Origin: Persicaria tinctoria
Lineage: Eukaryota > Streptophyta > Magnoliopsida > Caryophyllales > Polygonaceae
Direction of reading: 5' to 3'
NCBI GenBank assembly: GCA_037127255.1
Contig: JBANSL010000010.1
Location: 29,716,620-29,780,619, forward strand
DNA: 64,000 nt
A program made the translations under genes and the position numbers. The notes beneath the pieces are model-generated. The model was not told where the DNA came from and did not search any database. It saw only the letters and a program-made list of their open reading frames with translations. Below, one piece after another: positions 55,363 to 64,000 of the stretch (positions are counted from its first letter, which is position 1; every line of letters begins with the position of its first letter).

Positions 55363-55627
55363 GCAAGTAAGGAAATCAATATAACAGTGAAGATAGTATA
55401 GTACATTATAGTATTGATGCAAATGGCACAAAGGCACCACAATATAGGGATCAGAATATTTACATCCATCTATTATCCATCTATTTTACAATTCATCAGA
55501 CAAAATAAAGGACACCAAAATGGAAGATTATGTGGTATGCTAGCTTACATATTCAGTGTATATCAAGCGAAAGCTTTATATTTCTTCTAAAATAGATGCT
55601 CATGAAACTGCAATTTCATGATTTTAG

Positions 55628-55783
55628 GTGGGATTTGATGAACTCGGTCAGACAGAGGAATTTAGCACAGAGGATTTGGAGGAGAGATTAGCAAAATCTC
55701 AGGTTATCTTCCTGAGGGTGAATCCTCAACAAATGCTTCCAGATCTAAGGCAAAGATTAGAAGTGTACGACAAAGCGAAATAG
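55628..55783 (+). pseudogene. Captured last exon on the plus strand, unknown gene
   Basis: After acceptor GATTTTAG an open frame of 51 codons runs to TAG: VGFDELGQTEEFSTEDLEER, LAKSQVIFLRVNPQQML and a basic end. The acidic amphipathic composition looks like real protein. Its strand is opposite to the Derlin and sulfotransferase fragments, so it was probably captured separately. Confidence 0.45.
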
Positions 55784-56614
55784 GAGACGAACCCTAATTC
55801 CACACCACCAACCATAAATGAACCCTCAATTGAAATTAAAAATCCACAAATTTTAAACCCTAACTCAGATATACAACTACAATAGGAGAAGAACAATTAC
55901 CTTTCGAGGCCACATCGGCGACGACGCTTGGGCTGGCTCCGTTTTGGCACCGATGACAACAAGGAGCGGGTTTGAGGCTCTTGTAGTCGGCATCAGAAGG
56001 CAGTAGGCGACAAAACCGGCTTAGACTTGAAACGTGCGAGAGAGAAATTGATAGATAAGAGATTGAGAGAGATCTCGAGATGAAGAGGAGAGGCATGGGG
56101 ATAAAGAAAGGAGAACGAGATCTGGGAGAGGGAGGTTGGGAATTTGAGAGAGCTATAGGAAGGGAGATAGATCTGTGTTTTTTTGGAGGCGGAAACGGAG
56201 GGTCGGGGTGAGAAAGAGAGGGGCGGATTTCGCCGGAGAGCGTACATCCCCACCGGAAGATTTTGAAAGCCGGCGAGATTGGTGGAGGAAGGAGCCGGTG
56301 GTGAACAGGGAGGAGTTGGAGGAGGAAGGGGATTTCGCTGTAGCGGGAGGCTGCACAGTCGAGTATGGAAAGGGAATGAAAAGGGTTTTCTAAATTCTAA
56401 GTATTGGGGGTGTGTATTTCGTATGGGCGGGATTTGTTCCGCGCTTTTTTTTTTCAAAACCTTTTTTTAACATCGGTCGAAAAATAGTGTGGTGTCTGAT
56501 TTATTTTTAACATCACAAATTTATTAACCGATGTCAAAAAACTGTTTTACATGACAGGTTTTTCTGACCGATGTTAATGAACCGATGTTAAATAACAGAA
56601 TTCTAGTAGTGTAT

Positions 56615-57271
56615 AAAATAAATTGAACAACACGAATACTGTGTGTTATGAGCCGTTTTGCGGCTATATCTTTTTCATCGGAGTCCAATGATAGTATATC
56701 ACATTCAATCAATAATATTTTTTTATCTTTTTTTTATGACCTTGTTGTATTTCATGACAGGGTTGTGAAATTTTCTGTAAATCTTTATAAATCGTGTTAT
56801 TATTCTAATTATGACCCTAATTATTTTCTTAGTATGGCTATGAAATTAATACCAATAAAATTGACAAAATCAAGAAAAAGTAGAGTAAGTACAATATTCA
56901 AATCATAAAACTTTAAACCCCAACACCAAGATATGAATCCAAACCACGATCATGGCATTTTCTTATGTTACTCCTTTCCTATTTTCTGTCATACAACCTG
57001 CTGTCCCCACTTTTTTCCTCATGTAGCTGCCTTGGTAGTGCACTCTCCTTGTAAAAGCTTTTTCTTGAGCAATTACCCGCTTTTTGGCTCCCTTGCAAGT
57101 CGACATGATCATTAAAAACATCAGGGTTGTTGCTGTTATTTTTATTCTTGTTGTTGCTGTTGTTCTTGCAACCTAAGACTTGGAAAGGATATAAATTTTG
57201 CTACTCGTCTTTAAGTAAAATAAGTGCAGAAAAGGAAAGAAACTACAAACCTTAAGATGGACCGTTTCCCT
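56615..57271. other. Intergenic or element DNA without clear genes
   Basis: Contains the rest of the 53-bp duplicated unit, then AT-rich DNA. No supported coding sequence. Confidence 0.5.
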
Positions 57272-57425
57272 TTAGCCGCCTCCATTTTCAGCAGGAACTT
57301 CTATATCTGTTGAATTAGAAGTTTTGTCAAGTTTCTTTTCCTGCCCCGACAAATCTAACAGTTGCTTTTCTGTCTGCCTGATCTGTTGCTGATCATCCAT
57401 GCACACATCAATGCCCCTTGCATTT
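57272..57425 (-). pseudogene. Terminal-exon-like fragment, unknown gene
   Basis: The minus-strand frame after an acceptor-like TGTGGCAG reads ARGIDVCMDDQQQIRQTEKQ, LLDLSGQEKKLDKTSNS and ends AENGGG-stop at 57272. Hydrophilic and coiled-coil-like, not recognised. It may be the 3' end of the gene whose exons lie at 58083-58806. Confidence 0.35.
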
Positions 57426-57719
57426 CTGCCACAAGAACCAGTGGCATCATTAATTGGACATTCAGGCAAGAAGCATCAATTGGGCAAAATTTTATTCAAC
57501 ATTAAAAATCTCAGAACCAATATACACTGTTTGATCAATAAGCTAAGTTGTCTCAAATTCATTGTTGCTCATCTCAACAATAAGAAAAACAAATTTCCTT
57601 TCCAGTTAGTGTAGTGTGTTGAAGAATAATGCCAAGAGCTGAAATGGGATTCCAAATTAGAAAATTTTTCTTGTGCAACTATGCATCAAAGGTTGAATAA
57701 TTGCAGAGAAAGTTAGAGA

Positions 57720-57945
57720 TTAACCACTACTAATGATTCACAACTTCCTCAGTTGATGATTGAAATCTGCTCGACAACATCTCTTCCTCTGACTGAAGCA
57801 CCTAAAATTTTCTGAAGCCATAGGAGCTGTTGGAATTCTGAAGCCTAGAGATTAACCACTACTAATGATGCACCTAAAATTCTGAAGCCTACTAGAGATT
57901 AACCACTACTAATGATGCACCTAAAATTCTGAAGCCTGTTTCGAC
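57720..57945. repeat. Tandem duplications of a ~55-bp unit
   Basis: AGAGATTAACCACTACTAATGA, then TGCACCTAAAATTCTGAAGCC, recurs three times with variants. The outer ACAACA(T/C)CTCTTCCTCTGAC is also repeated. Confidence 0.85.
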
Positions 57946-58082
57946 AACACCTCTTCCTCTGACTGAAGAAGCGTTGATCTCAAGCTATTCAAACAAACAT
58001 AAGATAACATAACATGAACTAAAGTATTAAATGTACACTAAGCATCAAGATGGATGAGTCAAATTGTTTACCTAAACGTGTC

Positions 58083-58806
58083 TCGAAGTAACTTGCATTC
58101 GTTATTCAAGAAAGAAACAGTTTGCTCACAGCCCATGAACTGAGGCAAAGACGAACGCAGGCATCACACGCAATCACTGCATACCATGGTCTGAGTCCAC
58201 TGAAACCGCGTTCCATAAGAAGCATAATTCTTGTCAATTGATCAATTTAGTCCTTTACAAAACACCTATCTATAATTTTTGCCATTTGAATAGTGAGTTA
58301 CCTTGCACGAAAAACGGGCAAATCAGCTTTGAACGGGGCTGAATTAGACATACCCCTAAATTTCCAATGAACAAAGCAAAGCAACACATTATTTGAGACA
58401 TAAAGCATGATGAATCGAATTGAATTCATAGGAAATATGCGAATACACACTTTAAAGATCGGTTGAGCACTTCTTGCATATCAGATTGTGAACTAAACGA
58501 AACCGAATTCGATTTGGAATCATCAAAAACTTGGCACTGAAAGAAGCAATTCAACAAAGTTTGCATTACAAACATGATCAATCAATCAAACGATCAATTG
58601 AACTGATTTCCATCAAAATGCACTTAACATACCAAAACGGGCTTTCGGTCTCTCAGATTCATCCCTGCCATAGCTAAGAGGTCATCAGCCCTCCTCCTGA
58701 ATTCAGAATCCGAAACCTCGGAGCTAGAAGAACACCAGTTCAAGGGCTCCTCATAGCTGTGTTGCTCATCCCTGATTTCTTGAATCCAGCAAGGGTTGTT
58801 GAAACC
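58083..58806 (-). pseudogene. Exons of an unrecognised conserved plant gene, apparently broken
   Basis: Minus strand. The exon at 58806-58633 is 58 open codons (CWIQEIRDEQHSYEEPLNWC, SEFRRRADDLLAMAGM) and ends at donor GTATGT. The next exon starts at 58536 (CQVFDDSKSNSVSFSSQSDM). Further pieces are MSNSAPFKADLPVFRA near 58345 with donor GTAACT, and GLRPWYAVIACDACVRLCLS near 58190. The last continues one frame over as MGCEQTVSFLNNECKLLRDT. That frame change and the doubtful phases between exons suggest a decayed copy. I do not know the function. Confidence 0.5.
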
Positions 58807-59165
58807 CTCAAATTAATTTGCAGCATAAACCCCCCAAATTGAAACCTATGTAAAGCGAAAACCCAATGAATCCTAGACTAAACCACAAATTAAAACCCTC
58901 TAATTCGTAACCTAACACCCCCCAATTGAAACCTAAACCATAGCATGAACACCCAAAATGAAACTCTAATTCTATGAGAATAACCCTCAAATCAAATGGT
59001 AAAACTTTACCTCTTGAATTCGAACAATTAGTCGTCCTCCTGAAGTATTGGCGTCGAACAAATCCCAACAACTCCCCTCTTTGACTGTTGATGTGTCTGC
59101 CCTCCTCTTCTCTTGATCGAGCATCGTATGGCGGTTTAATTGGCATCATAGTGGAGCGGTTTACC

Positions 59166-59445
59166 TAGCCTCACTTTCAGCCTCCTCGGGAGTCACCGCC
59201 GGATCCTCGACGGACGCGTTGTCATCGACCCCAGCCTCACTTTCAGCCTTGGTGTTGGCATTGAAGTCGTTGGTTGGTCGAGGAGTTATCGAGGAATCTG
59301 GAACCGCTTCTCCACTTGCTCCCGCACGACCACTCTCTTCCACATGTCGCGGTAAGTGTTGCCGGCGCCGGAGCTGGCTAATCCTTCGACGGAAGCGCAA
59401 ATCAGGCGGGATCTGAAGCAGAAAACCTCGCTCAATCCTAGCCAT
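59166..59445 (-). pseudogene. First-exon-like ORF, unknown
   Basis: ATG at 59445 opens MARIERGFLLQIPPDLRFRR..., rich in Arg then Glu/Asp/Ala, ending at a donor-like AG|GTAAAC (59165). It could be exon 1 of the locus at 58083-58806, but joining the two does not keep the frame. The upstream sequence (59450-59690) resembles that before 62.9 kb (both have CTCAGGG(A/T)ATGACAC). It may therefore be a repeated leader rather than a gene. Confidence 0.3.
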
Positions 59446-60692
59446 CTACAATCGTCCCATCACCGCATTCAACTCATTCGCTCCCTCTCTCTTGATCATT
59501 AGAAAAGCTTTGGTACAACTTGTGAGAGAGGAAGAGATGGTGGGTAATTGTGTTACCCTAATTTCAGGAAAAGAAAACCGATTTTATGAGGAAGCAGTTC
59601 AGGGATTGAAGCGGTTGAGGAAAGAACGTGGGAGAAAGGCTGGAAATTAGAACTTCTTAGTTTTACTCAGGGAATGACACATGGTGCAATTTTTTGCAAA
59701 GACTCTGCTTCTGTTTTTATAAGTATAAGGGGTGGATATGGTTTCCTCGAAAATAAGAGGATACACAATACTTTAGTCATACAAGTACAACCAACACAAG
59801 TTTAAGAGTTCTAGAGTTTTATTTCCTAAAAAATGGTACTTTTGCCGATCAACTTGCTAACAATTACATTCTCATACGCTTATTGAGAGTCTGACCAAGT
59901 CGGACACTATGGTCTAATTGGTATAATAGTTCATTAACATGACAGAATACTATTTTATTTTTAAATTTGCATCCATTTAAGAACCTTGATTTTTTTTTAT
60001 AAAAGACAATACAGGGTGAGAAATTCAGAAACAAATAAATGGCATATTTTTTTAAATAGGCAAGGTCCCTAAAGATGGCTAGACTAACAATCTAATAGGG
60101 AAAAAATCCCTCCAAGTATATTTCACCTCCGGCAAAAACATACTGAGATAATGCTATAAAACTAAAGATAATATGGCAATGTATAAGAAAAGCAATTCAA
60201 GGAAAGATAAAAAGGTTCACACACTCACTGATATGCTCTTCTTGAAGGCTTTGAAACGTCTACTTCTCACTTTCTCAGTATTTCTTGTAAGTACATGCAA
60301 GGTACAAATTGAATATGTGGCAGATAAAATGGCCCCAATTGCTGCAAAGTTTGTACGCTAATCAGCCGATAAATCTGAAATCATCACCATGAGTAGAAAT
60401 TATCCATCCAAACTACGCGAATGAATTACCTAAATAGTCTTGGACATCCAACTCTGTCACGCTAAGTCGTTTGAACAAAAGAAAAGCACTTGCAATCAGT
60501 GCACTTATTAGATCCATTTGTTTCGTTTTCATGCAATTTTCCTTCATTTTGACTAAAAGAGGTGAACACAAAAATCTAAAGTTGTTAAATGATATATATG
60601 GATGCATTAATGAGTTCCTATAGAAGGATGCTAAAAATAAAAGTCTAAAACAGAAAGCAGAATATCACTTGCAATATCTAAGAGCAAATCAC
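59446..60692. other. Non-coding or unassigned
   Basis: No recognisable gene. A very short RNase-H-like phrase (GTFADQLANNYI) occurs at about 59835-59870 on the plus strand. Confidence 0.4.
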
Positions 60693-60975
60693 CTTCACAT
60701 CAAATGGCAAGTTCCCCACAAAAATAGTTATTTGGTTATCATAAAGTGGAGCTCTATCCCCCTTTAACTTCTTTCGAAGAGGGCATGTCATATCTACACG
60801 AATATGATTACCACCAACCTGCATTGCCAAATCCGTCAAAATGGAAACTGAAGAGTAGCCATCAAGAGGTCCACGACAACATACCAATTGAAGATGTTAT
60901 GGAGAAAGAAGCATATATATACCACAACCATATTGTGAGCTAAAGAGGTTGTTGCTCTGTCTTGAAAACAATATA
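60693..60975 (-). pseudogene. RBM34/Nop12-like RNA-binding protein fragment
   Basis: The minus strand reads VGGNHIRVDMTCPLRKKLKG, then DRAPLYDNQITIFVGNLPFD and VK before donor GTGATT. This is the linker between the two RRMs of RBM34-type nucleolar RNA-binding proteins and the start of RRM2 (RNP2 IFVGNL). Upstream pieces VFKTEQQ and LAHNMVVV, which belong to the end of RRM1, are in different frames with a stop between. The copy is therefore degraded. Confidence 0.75.
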
Positions 60976-61545
60976 AGCATGGATACTGCAAACAATGTTT
61001 TCCACAAATATAAGTAAGCACATAAGCAATGAAAATAAAAGGCTCTAAAAGTGGACCCAAAGAACTGGAAATGCAATGGAATGGAAAAAGCTTGGACAAC
61101 ATACAAGGTAATTACCAACATACAAGGTAATTAAGATAAACAGCTCTACCCAAGGGTCAGAAAAATGAACAATCCTGAATCCCCTACATATGTTTTCCAA
61201 CATTTTTGTGTGCTCTCCAGCCCATAAGTTATCAGAATTCTAGTCACCTAGAGTTCATGGAATGTGTGTAGTCCAACTGCCCAAGTATTTTGATGTGTCT
61301 TCTAGACCCTTTCCACAACAAATGTTTGTTTATTTCTCAAAGTCACCCATCAACTAATGTGATTTCCATGTTTATTCTTAAAGCTACTAACTTGAACCCC
61401 TAACATCCTATATGGTGGGCAAACCAAGGCACAAAGCCATATACTATAATCTCCCATATAGTAGTCTTACACAGTCACAGAAAGTCATTGGAAAAATGAC
61501 TACAAATGATTGCAAAATAACCTAACAAACATTTATTCATCATAC

Positions 61546-61604
61546 CTGTCGCTAGCCTCATTGATGTTGTTATTGATAATCCTCACCTTCTTTGGTTTTT
61601 TGCC
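61546..61604 (-). pseudogene. Small exon, probably part of the RBM34-like fragment
   Basis: A 59-nt minus-strand exon bounded by CTTTCAG and GTATGA encodes GKKPKKVRIINNNINEASD. In RBM34-like proteins a basic GxxPRK...INxAxD stretch precedes VHAYIVFK, so it fits just upstream of the fragment at 60693-60975. The match is by pattern only. Confidence 0.45.
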
Positions 61605-61727
61605 CTGAAAGTGAAAAATGGGCAAGAAAACAACATCAATGATTAAGCAATTGATACACAAAATGCATAGGAAATCAGACTCTTTATTTTAACTGACTAA
61701 ACTCCTTCATCAAAGCCTTCTTCTTTA

Positions 61728-61900
61728 TCTCCACAAATCCTGACGGGGGCGCGAACGGGGTGGCGGTTCCTCAACATCGAAAGGGTGAAGACGGCGAGGA
61801 TACTGGCGCCAACTTAATCCGACTCCGGCACCGGCGTTTTTCGTCCCAGACTCGCGAGAGATGTGGCTCGTCGCCACTCGCCAATCGCCAGACTCGCTTG
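61728..61900 (-). other. GC-richer leader-like segment fused to the PLD fragment
   Basis: Composition changes sharply at about 61900. The 61728-61900 segment is GC-rich and reads on in frame from the PLD piece as a basic, proline-rich tail to a stop. It may be the 5' leader of the adjoining RBM34-like copy. Confidence 0.35.
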
Positions 61901-61901
61901 T

Positions 61902-62420
61902 TGCAGATCTGATAGCTTGGATGTATGCTGTTTGAATGCTTTTTTCAATCACCAGATTCTTTGAATAGATAAGGTTATGTAAAACATGATCACCATTAAA
62001 ACATGCCTAACAAAAATGTACAACTTTACAGCTACATAGAGAAAACTAATTTCTCTTGTACATAGGAATACGAATTAGTTGCCATGTTTACTTTCAAACA
62101 ACTCAGACAGTAACCCCTATGTACAAATTTGGGGTACTTGTCTTTTCTTGATAATTTACCTTGGCATGAGCATCACCAATAGTCTTGGGAAATCGCTTGA
62201 GAGATCCAGAGTCGATAGATCTAAACACCTGCACAATATGGCAAGTTAAGATGACACAACAGGACTACAACAGAACCAAAATTAAACAGCTCTTTAAAAG
62301 CACCGGGCATAGGCAAACCTGAAAGGCAAACCTGAACATGCCAGCTTTCAGGATCTTTTTCATCCGAAACCCACACTGCAGGATCCTCCTTAGGAATGAT
62401 GGTCACTTCATCATCGGTGC
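61902..62420 (-). pseudogene. PLDDELTA: Phospholipase D delta-like fragment, three exons
   Basis: Minus-strand exons are 62420-62332 (EDPAVWVSDEKDPESWHVQ), 62228-62160 (VFRSIDSGSLKRFPKTIGDA) and 61958-61902 (NLVIEKSIQTAYIQAIRSA). This is the conserved block before the second HKD motif of plant phospholipase D, closest in my memory to the delta type. That enzyme hydrolyses membrane phospholipids to phosphatidic acid. After RSA the family continues QHFIYIENQYF, but here the frame runs into unrelated TSESGDWRVATSHIS. The copy is thus truncated and fused to other DNA. Neither HKD motif is present. Confidence 0.85.
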
Positions 62421-63269
62421 CTGAAACATCCATATAATCTGGCTTCATATTGGTATGATAATAGACATTGCACAAAATCGAACAACTCGGAAATACAGTG
62501 GAAGGAGAAAGACGTAACAGACAAACATCAAAATCAGGAGTGGGAGGGATGAGAGGGTGAGAGAGATGGAGATATAGTGGAAGGAGAAAGGCGAAAGATG
62601 ATGAAGGTAGTGTTTTTGTTTTGCAAACTCAGAAATGGAGGTGGTTAGGGGTGCTATGGTGGCTCGACCGGCCCGCAATTGAGGTAGGAGAAAGACATAT
62701 CTGAAATTGAGGGAGACAGGAGGGTCACAACTGAGGTAGGAGGACATACCGGCACAGGCGAAGGTTGTGGTGGCTCCGGGCGACTGCAACCGGTGAGATC
62801 GAACGGGCAACACCCATACCGAGAGCGACAGCGGAAGATGACTGATGGAGAGAGCGAGATGGAGGCGACGCCCCTTCACGATTTGTGTTTCCAAACCCAA
62901 ACCCTAACAAATTGAAAACAGAGGGATGACTTCAAACGGTTGAAGAGAAGGTGGGATTCCTAGGGTTGCTCAGGGTATGACACGTGGATTAAACATGCAC
63001 TTTCTTTTTCGGGTGTGAATTTAGACCGGTTCATCTCTCAATCTAAAATTAGGTGATTGATAAACGGCCCCACAATATAATTTGCGTCTAATTTCGCATA
63101 ATCTATGATTCCTTAGCCTTTAAATAACAATTAAAAGGTGGGTCCCGGTTGACAATGAGAGGGTTTTTGAATTAATAAAAAAGAAAAAGGAGGGGTTTTA
63201 GGATTCGTCTCACTCTCCTCTCGTATCATCATCCCCATTCCCCGCAAATAAAGGTCACTCGTAGTAACG
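62421..63269. other. Leader-like and intergenic sequence
   Basis: 62480-62900 on the minus strand is open but low in domain content and looks like an untranslated leader. A GCTCAGGGTATGACACGTGG phrase (62970-62989) echoes 59668-59687. No gene is supported. Confidence 0.4.
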
Positions 63270-64000
63270 CATCACTCCATCCCCATCTCTTTCTGATCTC
63301 TCTCCCTCTCTCTCTCCTCATCTCCCACTTCTCTCCTCCAAAAGGCCTCAATCATTACCGATAGACAAAGGCTGAACCGATCAGTGTTTGGATTTGATTG
63401 AGAAATTGGAGGAAATACAGATTCGATCGACTTTCGGTTTCGGTTTTTCCGTTCCAGTTTTCTATTGAAAAGTTGAGCAGTAACCGTTTTGGATTTCGAA
63501 TTGGAGATCGATCGGTTACCGGATTGGAATCGAAGCTCTGAAAACAAGATCAGATCTGAGATGCTCGTCGTGGATCGTGCGGTTGCGGCGGCGGCGGTGT
63601 TTGTGTGTTAGTTGGACGCCTACTTCGTTGCTGCAGCCTACAGACCAGACGAGTAAGGTATCCAATGCTCTCTCCCTCCCTCTCTCTCTGTTACTCGCTC
63701 TTTCTGTAGCGAATAGCGATTTGTCGTTTTAACTTTAAGGTACTGGATATTCAGTACAAGTGGCAACTCATCTTCTCGGATCTCAATGTGTTTCCGGCTA
63801 TTCGCTTTGCTTTTGGATTCAATGGAAGTTGCCGAATTTTCTCGGGATGGTTCAATTTTTTGGTACTCCAATGTACTTTTGTCGAAGTGTGAATTCGTTT
63901 TCAAAAAGATTTCCAGACAACTTCCTTGTTGATGCATTTTATCCCAAATTTCTCATCTACTTCAACAAATTCTGATCTTCAAAGCTCTCGATTTTTACAA
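63270..64000 (+). other. Probable 5' end of a plus-strand gene leaving the window
   Basis: A CT-rich leader (CTCTCTCCCTCTCTCTCTCC, 63298-63317) is followed by non-repetitive, moderately GC DNA. A 16-codon upstream ORF (ATG 63560, MLVVDRAVAAAAVFVC) lies within it. A good donor, GACGA|GTAAGG, sits at about 63649, as in many plant genes with an intron in the 5' UTR. The main coding sequence is not reached, so the product is unknown. Confidence 0.45.

Larger units (their letters stand above)
50883..56611. mobile_element. Complete CACTA element carrying host gene fragments
   Basis: The left end CACTACTAGAAATTTGTG and the right end, read inward, CACTACTAGAATTCTGTT are flanked by TAT on both sides (50880-50882, 56612-56614). 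Subterminal CCGATGT/ACATCGG motifs occur near both ends. No TNPA/TNPD-like transposase is seen, so it is non-autonomous. The 5.7 kb inside includes exons with splice sites from at least three unrelated genes: a tyrosylprotein sulfotransferase-like C-terminus, a Derlin-2-like core, and a plus-strand unknown exon. The same end family as the remnant at 13998. Confidence 0.9.

Noticed and set aside
1..64000. CRISPR arrays, bacterial operons, riboswitches, rRNA
   Set aside because: Nothing of this kind seen; introns, LTR elements and TATA boxes show plant nuclear DNA.

Overview
This window looks like a stretch of a flowering-plant (eudicot) nuclear genome. It is AT-rich with long intergenic spacers. 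Introns follow the GT-AG rule, and the repeats are typical plant families (Copia, CACTA, hAT, PIF/Harbinger, Stowaway, LINE). I cannot name the species from sequence alone; an asterid is plausible but unproven. Nothing bacterial, no CRISPR array and no rRNA were seen.

Only two ordinary host loci are supported. An intact three-exon GASA/snakin peptide gene lies on the minus strand at 854-1332. At the right edge (about 63.27 kb onward) there is what looks like the CT-rich 5' UTR and first donor site of a plus-strand gene that continues outside the window. Almost everything else is transposable element, often nested.

1.8-9.2 kb: a non-autonomous hAT (1834-2761), a long-TIR element in a TA microsatellite (2849-4614), a hAT MITE (4778-7092) split by a minus-strand solo LTR (5109-7027), a LINE scrap, and a Harbinger-like element (8136-9165). 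10.5-14 kb: a second solo LTR of the same family in the other orientation (10537-12661), then the 3' end of a CACTA element (ending at 13998) that cuts off the start of a Copia 5' LTR.

14-28.5 kb: an older Copia element (13999-28472) carrying a complete, younger Copia element of Sirevirus type (16995-26533) with perfect 5-bp target duplications. The younger element has an extra ORF between RNase H and the 3' LTR. The older element's gag-to-integrase frame is broken only by five TAG codons.

28.5-43 kb: Stowaway MITEs, a fold-back element, a long-TIR element (30116-31927), LINE remnants, and a long minus-strand LINE (36326 to about 42910). The LINE is itself interrupted by a CACTA (37111-38414) and a hAT (39898-40595). 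43-50.8 kb: an intact 824-aa hAT transposase gene (44073-46547), another clean hAT (46870-47544), and an inverted repeat carrying two tRNA-like units.

50.9-63 kb is the most unusual part. A CACTA element with intact ends (50883-56611) carries spliced-gene fragments resembling tyrosylprotein sulfotransferase and Derlin-2, plus a third, unidentified gene. Beyond it, 57-62.5 kb is a mosaic of minus-strand exon fragments resembling phospholipase D delta, an RBM34-type RNA-binding protein, and an unrecognised conserved gene. This region therefore looks like a site of repeated gene-fragment capture.
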